DNA from: Lunularia cruciata
Lineage: Eukaryota; Streptophyta; Marchantiopsida; Lunulariales; Lunulariaceae
Length of the DNA stretch: 64,000 nt
Direction: 5' to 3'
NCBI GenBank assembly: GCA_948567375.1
Contig: OX419757.1
Location: forward strand, 61,380,001 to 61,444,000
Part shown: one piece after another, positions 47,830 through 57,136 of the stretch
How the letters are laid out: the number at the start of each line of letters is the position of its first letter
How positions within the stretch are numbered: position 1 is the stretch's first letter
Position numbers and translations under genes: made by a program
Notes under the pieces: model-generated
Database searches by the model: none
What the model saw: only the letters and a program-made list of their open reading frames with translations
What the model was told of the DNA's origin: nothing

Positions 47830-48386
47830 CACTATTTTGGATTCTAGTGTTTATAGGAAGTGGAAAAGATGAGCACCACTATTTTGGATTCTAGTGTGTT
47901 GACTTGGGTTTTTCTTAGGTGTTTGGCTTTGAGGAAAGAGTTGAGAACTCTTGGACACATAAGCCATTTTGTTTTGGATTCCTCTATAGTCCAAGGATAG
48001 CCCATGTGAAGGAATCTTTGATTTAGTGGTTGGGTCAAGATAAGACCACATGCTTAGGAGAATATTCCTATGAGCATAGACATTCATTTAGCTTTTTGAC
48101 TTTATTTGACTTTTAGCCTAATAACTTGAGTTACTCTAGTAATTAGTAACTTTGATATGTAATTATTTCACAAGTATATAAACAAGGGATGAGGAAGTTC
48201 TCATCATCCTTTCATTTGTAATTCTCTCTCTCTCATTGAGTTCTCTAGTGAGCAATATCTTGAGTCTTGGAATGTTAGCCTTGGAGGAGTATGATGGAGT
48301 TGGGGTTCTTTGCCTTCTTAGTCCATGGTACGCTACTATAATAGCAATCAAAGGTTCATCCAGAGTGATAGACATGCCGGTTCACA
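47830..48386 (+). repeat. 3' LTR remnant of T2
   Basis: Matches the family-T LTR from AGGAAGTGGAAAAGATGAGC onward and ends CCGGTTCACA at 48386; its first ~200 bp are lost with the end of integrase. A 21-bp piece of the LTR (CACTATTTTGGATTCTAGTGT) stands at the junction at 47830-47850 as well as at its normal place, 47877-47897. A 19-bp tandem copy of TAGACATGCCGG follows the LTR end. Confidence 0.85.
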
Positions 48387-48800
48387 ATAGACATGCCGGC
48401 TCAAAACCACCATTTGACATTTGACATAATATGATTTACCTACTTCCTAAGCTACCAAGATCACCAAGAATGGGCTCAAATAGATAGACTTAACACTATT
48501 TGATATTTGGAGCATCCATTTTGTGCTACTTTCAATTGGCAAAAGGACTTAGTAATACCCCTCAAAGCCTTGACATGGCTTGTCAATGTCAGTCCATTGT
48601 GGTTGTAGATTTCATAAATATGTCCTAATGTGGTTGATATAATGCATACAACTTTCTGAAACATAATATATCACAATAGGTGAACGTAAAGAATCTACTA
48701 TCATGTGTAAAGAAATATTTTCTCGGCTCACCGCATCAAATGTGTCTTGGCCAAAGCTACAGGTGTATAGATAACAATGGAATAGTAACTAGGATAACAA

Positions 48801-48872
48801 GTGAGGGTGGACCAGTTGGCTAGAGCACCTGTCTAGGAACTAGGGATCTAGGGGTCAATTCTTGTTACACAC
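48801..48872 (+). other. tRNA-like sequence in M3 leader
   Basis: Second copy of the 8683-8754 motif, with a better anticodon stem (CCTGT/CTAGG, four of five pairs including G-T) and the D-arm CCAGTTGGCTAGAGCACC. The anticodon-like triplet is AGG; the T-arm is mutated. Not a working tRNA. Confidence 0.5.
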
Positions 48873-48875
48873 AAT

Positions 48876-50606
48876 TGTAATACACACATTTTTCATTTTT
48901 GACAAGTTTTGAAGAAGAAATGTATTGTTGAAACTAAATTGAATCCAAATGGAGAAGAAAGAAGTAGAAACCTATGTTTTGATCCGGCCAAGGAAGTTGA
49001 CTTCATGTAAGAGGAAGAAGGACTCAGATTGGATCAGCCCCAAAAGAGTGCAGACCTAAAGGAGGATTGGATTGAAGGAGGGTTTCTTTGCATTGGAATG
49101 GAGGTTACAAGTCAAGATTACTGCGGGGGCCATATCTTAGTGAAAACATGTCCAAATTGTGCATGTTACATCTTGTTGAAAGCGTCTCATTTAGGGCTTT
49201 CCATTGCTACAAAAATCAAAAATTTTAGACGTTTGTAGCAGAAATTACAAGTATTTGAAGTTTCTATACTAGATGTATGGAGTAGTTGAGTGAATTTGGG
49301 TTTGGGTTCTTTTGGTCTATGTGACTTTGGGTCTAAACAACTTTGGAATTATACAACTTTGGGTTTACACTACTTCAGGTTTAGAGACTTCACCTCAAGA
49401 CAAGGGTAACCCAATTTGAGGTAGTCAAACATTAGATGTAGGAGTCTTCAGGTCAGATGTCTTAAACGTTTGAAGTAGTTAAGACAGAGAAAGAAGAGAT
49501 AGTTAGGATACCCATGACTTCAATTTTAGTCCTAATTGAAAATATGATAGAATTAGAAGAGAAAATAGCTATAATGAATGAACCCAAAGTGCAAGATCAG
49601 ATAGCAAGTGTCTTTGGGTCAATCATCTAAGACTTTAGAGAAGAGTGGGTCGAGAGATAAAGAGTTAGATAAGTTACCCACCATGCAATTGTAGTTTGTA
49701 ATGAAGAGATAGTAAAAATAGTAAAGGAGTTAGTAGAAGTAGATAGATCTGAAGATAGAGAAGTGATAGGAAGATCAAAGTTGAAGTTGACATCGGATTG
49801 GATTAGGACCAGTTTTGAGATAGGAAGAGGCATATATGAAGAGGTGGTTTGTCATTTTGGATCTGCAGGTTGGTAAAGTTGTTAAGAAATAGTTTAGGGA
49901 GTTAGATAACTATCAAGTGCTCTACCTATTTGAAGGAGGCCTTTGCAATTCAATGTTGTTTGGTGCTCATAATTCTGAGAATAGACAAAGCAAAGTGTTG
50001 CAAAGCAGTGCTTGTTGCTTGAGCTTAATTTCGAGTATCAATTTTGTGTGTATGCTTGTGAGTGTTGAGAGAAATTCAAAGTGCAAGTTAGTGTGCTTGT
50101 TGGATATTGGATTCCACAGTGCTGGTCTTCACTCTATGTGTTTGATCCTGAGTGAATTGCAATTGGAGCAATGCTTTGATAGATTTGAGAGGAATTGTAG
50201 TGTTGGTAGTATTCTGTATTTATAAGTGCAACGTTGAGTTGATGTGAAGCAATTTTCATCAAGGAAGTTGTGCTTTTAGTATAAGAGTGGAACAAAATTT
50301 TGAGGTAAATTTGTCTTACAACAAAGTAGCCATTTTTGGGATGGACTAAATCATCACAATCAAGATTTTTTAGAAATATTTGATGGATTTGTGATTAAGG
50401 AGTGTTACTTTGTGATGAGATTGCAAGTCGGTGCTTGTTACTCTCTTTTGGGTGTGGTTTCTACTCAAGAGATTAAAGAAGAAATCAAGGTAAACCATGC
50501 TTGTTACTATTTGACTTTGTATTTGAAAATTTCTGACTTGTACCTCTGTGAGAACAAACTTTACTTACTTGATTACCGCAAAAGTGATATTTGCCGGGTT
50601 GTCACA
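48876..50606 (+). repeat. G7: short, diverged family-G solo LTR (1731 bp)
   Basis: Starts TGTAATACACACATTTTT and ends GATATTTGCCGGGTTGTCACA, flanked by ACAAT on both sides (48871-48875 and 50607-50611). The tail (about 49740-50606) aligns well with the end of the giant LTR; the frame region is mostly deleted or unrecognisable. Confidence 0.85.
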
Positions 50607-50870
50607 ACAATCTAGTAGGATCGGCAGATTTTGGCAAAAAATGACCAAAATCTACTCCAAACTAGCTAGTCTCATGCTAGCAAGCTCAAGGCCCTTCATG
50701 GCCTCTCATAGCCCACAACTCTATGCCTCAAAGCCTCAAATTTAGCCAAATGAGGTCTTTGTTCTTGCCACTTCAAACGCTCTCCAAATCTGGCAAAACT
50801 TCTCCAACTTGATCAAAACTCCTCCAAATCTGGCCAAAATCCAATGTAAACTCCAGCAAAAATCTGACAT

Positions 50871-51579
50871 TGTTGTCGGGAAAATAATCTAGATGTTACA
50901 TTAGTTCTATTTAGTGTGATAGGGAAACCAAAAAAAAATATGTATGCTTGTGTCTACAAGTCTCTTGTTAGTTGTTTGGGTGTAATAGTGTGCAGATAAT
51001 CAATGTTTCATTGTCAATCATGGGGGGACTTCCTATCAAAGGCCTTTGTAGAGAGACTGATCTGGAACGCCAAGCAAAAAAAGAACGAGAAGAGTGCAAT
51101 AAAGAAGGTACAAAAGAAGTTAGAGAAGATCCATGGCAAGATAGAAAGAATAATGGCAAAGAAAGAAGAATATATTCAATGACTAGCAAATGTCCAAGAG
51201 AAGGAGCATCAAGGGAAGGAAGAAAAAGATCAAATAAAAAAAGGGCAACTTAGTGCAGAGAAGGCATAAAATGACCAACAAGACTTAGCAGCCACATGGA
51301 CAAAGCCTTTAGGAGGTTTAGTTAGTAGTGGGATAGAACAAGAAGGCCAATCAGCTAAGTATTGAAGGAGAGTGGGAAGGACAGAGGATAGAAGAAGGGT
51401 TTTTTTAGTTGGAGGACAAAAGAATTGGAAGGGAGTTTTTGGGGATGACAAGTGAAAGATCAAAAGGAGTTTGATGTTGTGCGTATATACATCACTACAC
51501 AACATACATCGCTGTCAACATCATACACTATAGAAGCACAACTCACACATAAATCATACATAGACTCTAAAGTGCTACA
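50871..51579 (-). repeat. Probable LTR of the M2 type (~709 bp)
   Basis: Minus-strand reading begins TGTAGCACTTTAGAGTC and ends CCCGACAACA. Its first ~105 bp match 52030-52153, which directly follows the polypurine tract of M2, so this appears to be the LTR type of M2. No gene is credible inside. Confidence 0.55.
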
Positions 51580-52029
51580 ATAATCAGATTACTTACCACT
51601 CTCAACTCAACTCAACTCAGATCAGTACTTGATCCGTCACTCTATAAACTGCCAACATTGGGCACTGATTATAGTCAAGCCACACCCACTCAAGCAGAAA
51701 GAATCCAGGTGACGCCCGCCGGCCTTTGTCCACCATAACTAGGAACTCAAAGGCTCAACATCAGAGAAGTGAGCTCTCTGTAGCTCACTTTGAAACTATA
51801 CTCCCTGGACTCGAGCTAGCTCTAAAACCCTAATGATCCTACTAACGGCACACTCGATGGTGAAAATGGTGCAAAGTGACGGTAGGCCCCACCGTGAAGT
51901 CAGTACCCCAAACACAAAATTTGATTGTCAGAAAGTTGTCTCTGAGGAATTGCTGAAATAACTCTAACTACTATCATTGGAACTCCAGTGTCTGAGCAAT
52001 CTAGATGCGACACTACAAATGACATGATA
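51580..52029 (-). repeat. LTR-like unit F2 (~450 bp)
   Basis: Homologous along its length to F1 (9474-9924), sharing GATCAGTACTTGATC, the CGCCGGCC segment and GAGCTC-rich hairpins. It sits exactly between two copies of the start of the M2-type LTR. Confidence 0.65.
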
Positions 52030-52153
52030 GTTGTTGTGCATATATACATCGCTGCACAACATACATTGCTGCACAACATACATTGCTGTCAACATCATAC
52101 ACTATAGAAGCACAACTCACACATAAGTCATACATAGACTCTAAAGTGCCACA
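52030..52153 (-). repeat. Start of M2 3' LTR (124 bp)
   Basis: Minus-strand TGTGGCACTTTAGAGTC starts at 52153, right after the tract AGCTAGGGGAGTGA (complement of about 52154-52167). It matches 51474-51579 apart from one extra 17-bp unit ATACATTGCTGCACAAC. Confidence 0.6.
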
Positions 52154-52322
52154 ATCACTCCCCTAGCTGGCGGTTAGGTCCCTCTAATTCCAAATAGCCA
52201 TCTACTCTAAGCATATGGTATACCCTCTAATGGGCAAAGATCAAGAGGCCGGGTGCTATGGAGCCCCATCGTTAGTTGCATGTCTACAATCTATACCATA
52301 TAAAGAATGAACTAGCTATAGG

Positions 52323-52709
52323 TCAAGTACATCTAGGACATAACCACTGTCCCTGAGGAACCACCATGAGGGGAGAAGTCATACATGCCATATGCCATCC
52401 TCTCAAATAGCTTTCACACACTAACATTGTAGCAGCTTCACTAGAAGAGCCACATAACATACACCTCAAGCCTGCACGTACAAGTGCCAAGCTTGGGTCC
52501 ATAGTACCATCAATGTTTGCGAGGTGGCATGGCGCACAATTGCGCACATGATCCTTCCAAACAACACCATCATGTCCTTCTAACACAAGGACTCCAGATG
52601 GCAAAACCTCATGCACTCTCAAGATAGTGCGGCCTGTAGAAACATCAAGTATTGTCGGTGATGTCTGTTGTAGATATACATAGTCGCATGGATGAAATTG
52701 ATGGATCAA
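52323..52709 (-). pseudogene. Integrase C-terminal region with PHD finger (M2)
   Basis: A 128-codon frame that ends the polyprotein. Residues 1-80 resemble the small beta-rich module after integrase (CDYVYLQQ, TGRTILRVHEVLPSGVLVLEG). Residues ~82-127 form a C4HC3 PHD pattern: CMLC, then MLVCESY, GWHMAC and LCPRC. The fourth ligand is Tyr instead of Cys (TAT where TGT is expected), so the finger is probably damaged here. PHD fingers read histone H3 tails; at this position, where chromoviruses carry a chromodomain, it would be a candidate targeting module. Codon 1 is not a true start; the frame is the open end of pol. Confidence 0.82.
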
Positions 52710-52719
52710 GGGTCTATAA

Positions 52720-53519
52720 CCTCCTCCTCAAATGGTAGCATAACATAAAGTATCTCTATGTTGAGCAATCACCAAGTTCTCAAAGGCCATCAGCATCACT
52801 CTCCGAAAGATCTCTGCCCGCTGAGAACATGCGCTCATCCATACATCGGGGTCATCCAAGTCCAAAACTGCAATAGCATCTCAACAAATGGTTGCAGGTA
52901 AATCTGGATCTCGTCCATAGAGTAGAAAGTATGGAGAGAAGGATGCTAAGGAGGCTTGTCAGCTGAACCGATAGCCCATGGCCAACCAAGGTAATTGGAG
53001 ATCCCAATCTCCCAAGTGGCCTCTCTACGAACCATACTTTTGCAATCCTCTCTTCACCGTCTAAACCACTCTCTCTGCTAAGCCATCTGCCTCAGGGCGA
53101 TCTCGGGATGTAGTACAATGATCAATCAAGGCCTTGTCACACAAGACTTGAAACTCTCCCAAGAACTCTAATCAGTCAAAACCCTAATCAGTCAAAACCT
53201 TAGTTGGTGCACCAAAATGACTAGGAACTCAATCCAAGAATGAGTAAGTTGTTCCTTCACTAGACTTGTCAGGAAGTGCCTCCAACTCAATCCACTTGGA
53301 GAAGTGCTCCACCATCACCAAAACATACCGATGATGTCTCACAATCAGCGGTAAAGGTTTGGCAAAGTCCAAACTCCAACGGTAACCCAATCCCATGATA
53401 GGTAATGGGTGTAACTATGGCATATGAGCATTGGATGATGCTCTAACTCAGTCATAAACCACACATCTGGCAACAAACTGCTATACCTTGGTCTACATAC
53501 CGCGCCACCAATAATGACT
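52720..53519 (-). pseudogene. Integrase core of M2 (frameshifted)
   Basis: Minus-strand pieces: a zinc-finger tail (WWRG and the CVVYD region) near 53470-53510, GYRWSLDFAKPLP with the first catalytic D near 53370, HHRYVLVMVEHFSKWIELEALPD, then the second D region and EADGLAERVVQTVK with the glutamate near 53085, then AMGYRFS and LLYGRDPDLP near 52920-52990. At least four stops or shifts. The core is typical of Ty3/gypsy. Confidence 0.75.
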
Positions 53520-53753
53520 CTAGAGTAAGCTATATGTACGCTTTACTCCAAAATGTCCTAGCTCCTCATGAGCATGACAAACCAACTGTGGTCTCTGTGT
53601 TGGAAGTGGTACTACTCGCACTCTACCATCCTCCCAAACACGCAAAAGGTATCTACCCTCCAATCTGAACCGTCTAGCTCGCTGAAGAACACGGTCTCTC
53701 TCCTTGGCCCCAACTGTGCCACCCACAACACTAGTGCAAAGATAGTCCATCAC
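53520..53753 (-). pseudogene. Integrase zinc-finger N-terminus of M2
   Basis: A frame with an RNase H-integrase linker (ARRFRLEGRYLLRVWEDG) followed by LVCHAHEELGHFGVKRTYSLL, which supplies the two histidines of the HHCC finger. Cysteines follow in the broken frame at about 53460. Confidence 0.75.
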
Positions 53754-53759
53754 TAAGAC

Positions 53760-54619
53760 ATCATCATGAATGTCTCACTGAATTGTACCAATATCTTCAC
53801 TCTCTGGATCTGTGACCTCAATAACTCCTCATGTATGCTTGAGAGAGATACCACCAAAGTCTTTGCAAATATACACAAAAAGGCTGATGCATGCCAACCT
53901 GGCACCATCTCCTCATTTGTCTCACCATGCCAACGTGCTCTGGTCTGATCCTGCTGGCTGGGACATGGGTTTCTAGTCAACCCATCTGCATCACGGTTCA
54001 CCACTCCACTGTCTATGAACAACCATGAAATCATACTCCTCTAAAATCAGAGCCCATTCTGCAAGCTTCCCTGAAAGCTTGTCGGACTCCATCAACCACT
54101 TCAGCGGCTGATGATCAGTGATGAGAGTGAAGGGGTTACCAAATAGGTAACATCAAAAATGTGCTACTGCCCAAACTGCTGCCAAGCACTCTCCCTCATA
54201 TGAACTATACTTCGCCTCTGCTGAATTGTTGGAGCAACTAGCATAGGCCACCACAAACTCCTTCTCCTCATCATCATGTTGGGTGAGCACCGCTCCAGGC
54301 CCCAACATACTCCAATCAGTATGAACCTGAAATCGTTGTCCCTTGATTGGTCTCCTCAAAATAGGAGCAGATGTCAACCTCTCCTTGAGCTCTACAAAAG
54401 CTCTCTCCTGCTTATCTCCCCAACACCACTCCTGTGTAAGCTTGGTCAGCTTTGTCAAGCCTTGGCAATGGCACTAAATCCTCTAACATAGCGGCGATAG
54501 AAGTTCACCAACCCAAGGAATGCTTGCACTCTACTCACATCCGTAGGCCGAGGAATACGTGCAATAGCCTCCACCTTGGTCTGCTGAACACCAAGTCCTC
54601 CGGGATAGATAGTGTGACC
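53760..54619 (-). pseudogene. RT end and RNase H of M2
   Basis: After T1 the minus strand resumes with the RT thumb (YPGGLGVQQTKVEAIARIPRP, then FLGLVNFYRRY) and RNase H (54153-54458: VHTDWSMLGPGAVLTQ, YSSYEGECLAAVWAVAHF), then ITDHQPLKWLMESDKLSGKLA near 54060-54110. The first RNase H motif reads HTDWS. Broken by a stop after VAHF. Confidence 0.82.
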
Positions 54620-55298
54620 TGTAACACCCATTTGTGCATGTGTGTGGTATTGTGATATTTAGCTTGGTATTACAAGTACTTAAGAGATATTATTTATATA
54701 GAGATAAAGGATGGTTCTATATTAGTCATGGTTAGCTAAAGTTAGTCATAGCTAAGATAGATGGGACCTTACTTTAGAGGAAGTAGAAAAGATGAGCACC
54801 ACTATTTTGGATTTTAGTGTGTTGACTTGGTATTATTCCTAGGTGTTTGGCTTTGGGGAAAGAGTTGAGAACTCTTGGGCCCGCAAGCCTTTTTGTTTTG
54901 GATTCTTCTTTAGTCCAAGGATAGCCCATGTGAAGGAATCCTTGCTTTAGTGGTTGGGTCAAGATAAGGGGAATATGCCCATGTGAATGGATATTCCTTT
55001 CTACTTTTTGACTTTACTTGACTTTTAGTCTAGTAACTTGAGTTACTACGGTAATTAGTAACTTTGGTACGTAACTATTTCACAAGTATATAAACAAGGA
55101 GTGAGGAGGTACTCATCATCCTTTCATTTGCAACTATCTCTCTCTCATTGAGTTCTCTAGTGAGCAATGTCTTGAGTCTTGGAGTGTTAGCCTTGGAGGA
55201 GTATGATGGAGTTGGGGTTCCTTGCCTTCTTAGTCCATGGTGCGCTACCATAATAGCCATCAGAGGTTCATCCTGAGTGAGAGACAGGCCGGCTCACA
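54620..55298 (+). repeat. 5' LTR of T1 (679 bp)
   Basis: TGTAACACCC to GGCTCACA. Likely TATA-type sequences include TATTTATATAGAG near 54690 and GTATATAAACAAGG near 55086; the latter, about 210 bp before the LTR end, is the better promoter candidate. Confidence 0.95.
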
Positions 55299-55302
55299 TT
55301 TT

Positions 55303-55319
55303 TGGTTCCGTTGCCGGGA
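55303..55319 (+). other. Primer binding site of T1, tRNA-Asp type
   Basis: TGGTTCCGTTGCCGGGA begins four bases after the LTR and matches the tRNA-Asp-complementary site usual in Tat/Athila elements (TGGCGCCGTTGCCGGGG) with two mismatches in its first eight bases. Confidence 0.75.
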
Positions 55320-55339
55320 CCTCTCTAGAAGGCAAGATA

Positions 55340-55510
55340 ATGTTCCGCGTCCAATTCTACATTAGGCAGAAGGAGGCTATGAGAGCTCACTTGGAGAGAA
55401 CATTAGGAGAGGAGAGGGCTGAACTTATGTTAGAGAACCAAGATCCATTTGTATACCCTGTAGTTCATTATGATGTCTTTGAGGTGATTTTGTACATCTT
55501 GTACACATGA
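55340..55510 (+). CDS. Small leader ORF of T1, unknown
   Basis: ATG 55340 to TGA 55508-55510, 56 codons, rich in charged residues (MRAHLERTLGEERAELMLEN). The T2 copy starts at the matching ATG but has an early stop. It may be a remnant of a longer leader gene or a chance upstream ORF. No domain recognised. Confidence 0.3.
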   Translation: MFRVQFYIRQKEAMRAHLERTLGEERAELMLENQDPFVYPVVHYDVFEVILYILYT

Positions 55511-56158
55511 GAGGAATTGGAGAGATTGTGTGAGGTGGATTGCAGATTTTGGGGATTAAGGTGATTTTGGGCAAAATCTCAAGTTTGAGATCTGGACTTG
55601 AGATTTCTACACATGATAGCTTGGGTTATCTTTCAGTTAGCACACTTGAAATTATTGAGAGAGCTTCTATGCGCACTGGGCTAGAATTTTTGAAAGTTGA
55701 TAGGGTAAAGTGCTCCCGCAACTGCATGCTCTTTGGAAAATTGTACAGAGTCTGCCATTTCTTCAATTTTTAGTGAATTGTCCTGAAAATTTCCAAGAAA
55801 ATTCAGTGCATTGTATCCTACCTGGTGCCACAAAAATTAGAGAGAGATCATTTTTGCGCAGTGCGTTATGAGTTTTTGAAGTGAGGGGGGTGGTTTTCAG
55901 ACCAAATCTGAAATATGGGTGCTGAATAGAAAGGTGTCTAGGCCAAATGGCTCGATGAAAAGATCTAAAATTTTGCAGGGAGGGACGCCCTAGAGTTGTG
56001 ATCAAGTTTGGAAAATTTCAGAGGACTGTGACATATTCGTTGGGAGATTTGAGTGACATTGTGAGGAAGGGTCAATTCTGCAGAGTGGAGATCTCATGCA
56101 TGAGAAGTTTGAGATCAACAAAAAGCATGTTTGAGTGTTTAGATTCATCTTTGGGAAC
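55511..56158 (+). other. T1 leader without gene
   Basis: AT-rich leader, conserved with T2 (about 26030-26690). I see no coding or RNA feature. Confidence 0.55.
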
Positions 56159-56632
56159 ATGGAGGGTCATCAAGAGTGGAAATTGAGATTATGCAAGGTT
56201 CCCCAAGGGTTTGAGGTGATTGTAGGGGTGGATTTGAGGAAAAGAGAGTTTACAATAGAATTTGAAGAGAGTGTTGAGAGGATCCAAAAACCTACACCAC
56301 TTGGAGGAAAGAGTGAGTCTAAGTGCTTTCTATGTGGAGAGAAGGGACATAAGGCAAGTTCATGTCCATTAACCTTTGAGAGCAAGAGATTGAGGGAAAG
56401 GAGAGGCTTACTTGACTTGGGTTTGCATGTTGGACCTTCTTCACCAAGATTGGGAGGGAGAAGATCTAAGACCAAGGAGTTGTGTGAGGTTTGTGGAGTT
56501 GAAGGACTTCCAAAAGGACATGAGTGTAGTGGAGTAAAAGCACTTTTGGAAACTTTGGTGAAGGATCTTGGAGAGAGTCTTAGTACAGCTACAGAAATAC
56601 TACCACCTTCATCAGCTAGTTCTCAAGATTAG
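56159..56632 (+). CDS. First ORF of T1 with zinc knuckle, upstream of gag
   Basis: ATG 56159 (MEGHQEWKLRLC) to TAG at 56630-56632, 157 codons. The middle has a CCHC knuckle CFLCGEKGHKASSC; the C-terminal half has a second Cys/His cluster CEVCGVEGLPKGHEC; basic residues lie between (KRLRERRG, GGRRSKTK). The knuckle is separate from the one in gag, so T1 has two nucleic-acid-binding proteins. It lies 234 bp before gag in the same direction, where some plant Ty3 elements carry an extra ORF. The T2 copy is broken. A role in RNA packaging or chaperoning is inference. Confidence 0.7.
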   Translation: MEGHQEWKLRLCKVPQGFEVIVGVDLRKREFTIEFEESVERIQKPTPLGGKSESKCFLCGEKGHKASSCPLTFESKRLRERRGLLDLGLHVGPSSPRLGGRRSKTKELCEVCGVEGLPKGHECSGVKALLETLVKDLGESLSTATEILPPSSASSQD

Positions 56633-56866
56633 TGATGGAGATAATCTTTCAACTTATGGATAAACTATCCATGAGAGTTAGATTAATATGCACTCTAGGA
56701 TTTGATGTTGCTATAGAAATCTTGGAGCAACCTGAACCTGTTGTGTTCCCTAGAGTGGATTATTCTCAGATGGTGTTAGTCATGTATATACTCTATTAGT
56801 AATAGAGTGAGAGAAAAGAAAAGAGAAAAAAAAATTAAGAGAAAAGAAAGATAGTGAGGGGTTAAG

Positions 56867-57136
56867 ATGGGGAAACTTCCGGTTTTCTTTGGCAAGGATG
56901 GAGAAGATGTGGAGGCCTTTGTGAGAGACTTCAAGAGAGCTTGCATAGGAAACAATGAGAGGAGGAAGAATGAGTGGGCCTCATTATTACCAGATTTCTT
57001 TGAGGATGCAGCACTTACATGGTATGAGTCAGAATACCAAAAGAGAGAGAGGAGAGAGGGGGAAGAGGAGTCTTGGGAGACTTTGACTTCAGCACTCATT
57101 GAGAACTTTCTTCTGATGAGAGTTATGAGAGATTGA
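56867..57136 (+). pseudogene. gag: gag N-terminus of T1 (frameshifted)
   Basis: Starts at ATG 56867 after a long A-rich tract. Capsid motifs: FFGKDGEDVEAFVRDFKRA and ALTWYESEYQKRE. A 1-nt deletion relative to T2 near 57113-57118 shifts the frame and leads to TGA at 57134-57136; the rest of gag goes on in the next frame as the start of the long ORF. T2 shows the uninterrupted form. Confidence 0.85.

Larger units (their letters stand above)
21356..48386 (+). mobile_element. T2: old family-T Ty3/gypsy element split by nested insertions
   Basis: Segments line up in order with T1: 5' LTR (21356-21605 and 25381-25818), leader, first ORF, gag, protease, RT and RNase H (25819-30557), RNase H end and linker (40041-40286), integrase (47204-47829), 3' LTR remnant (47851-48386). 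Three family-G units interrupt it with target duplications TTGAG, ATCTT and AGGTA/AGGTC. Most frames carry stops or shifts. The 5' LTR start is mutated (TCTTACACCT) and no element-wide target duplication can be seen. Confidence 0.9.
48387..50870 (-). other. Family-M leader fragment (M3), split by G7
   Basis: 48400-48875 and 50607-50870 match successive parts of the M1 leader (about 8548-8760 and 8755-9080), including CTAAGCTACCAAGATCACCAAG and CAAATGAGG, in the same orientation. No gene; a tRNA-like sequence is included. It suggests a third family-M copy whose body is not in the window. Confidence 0.65.
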
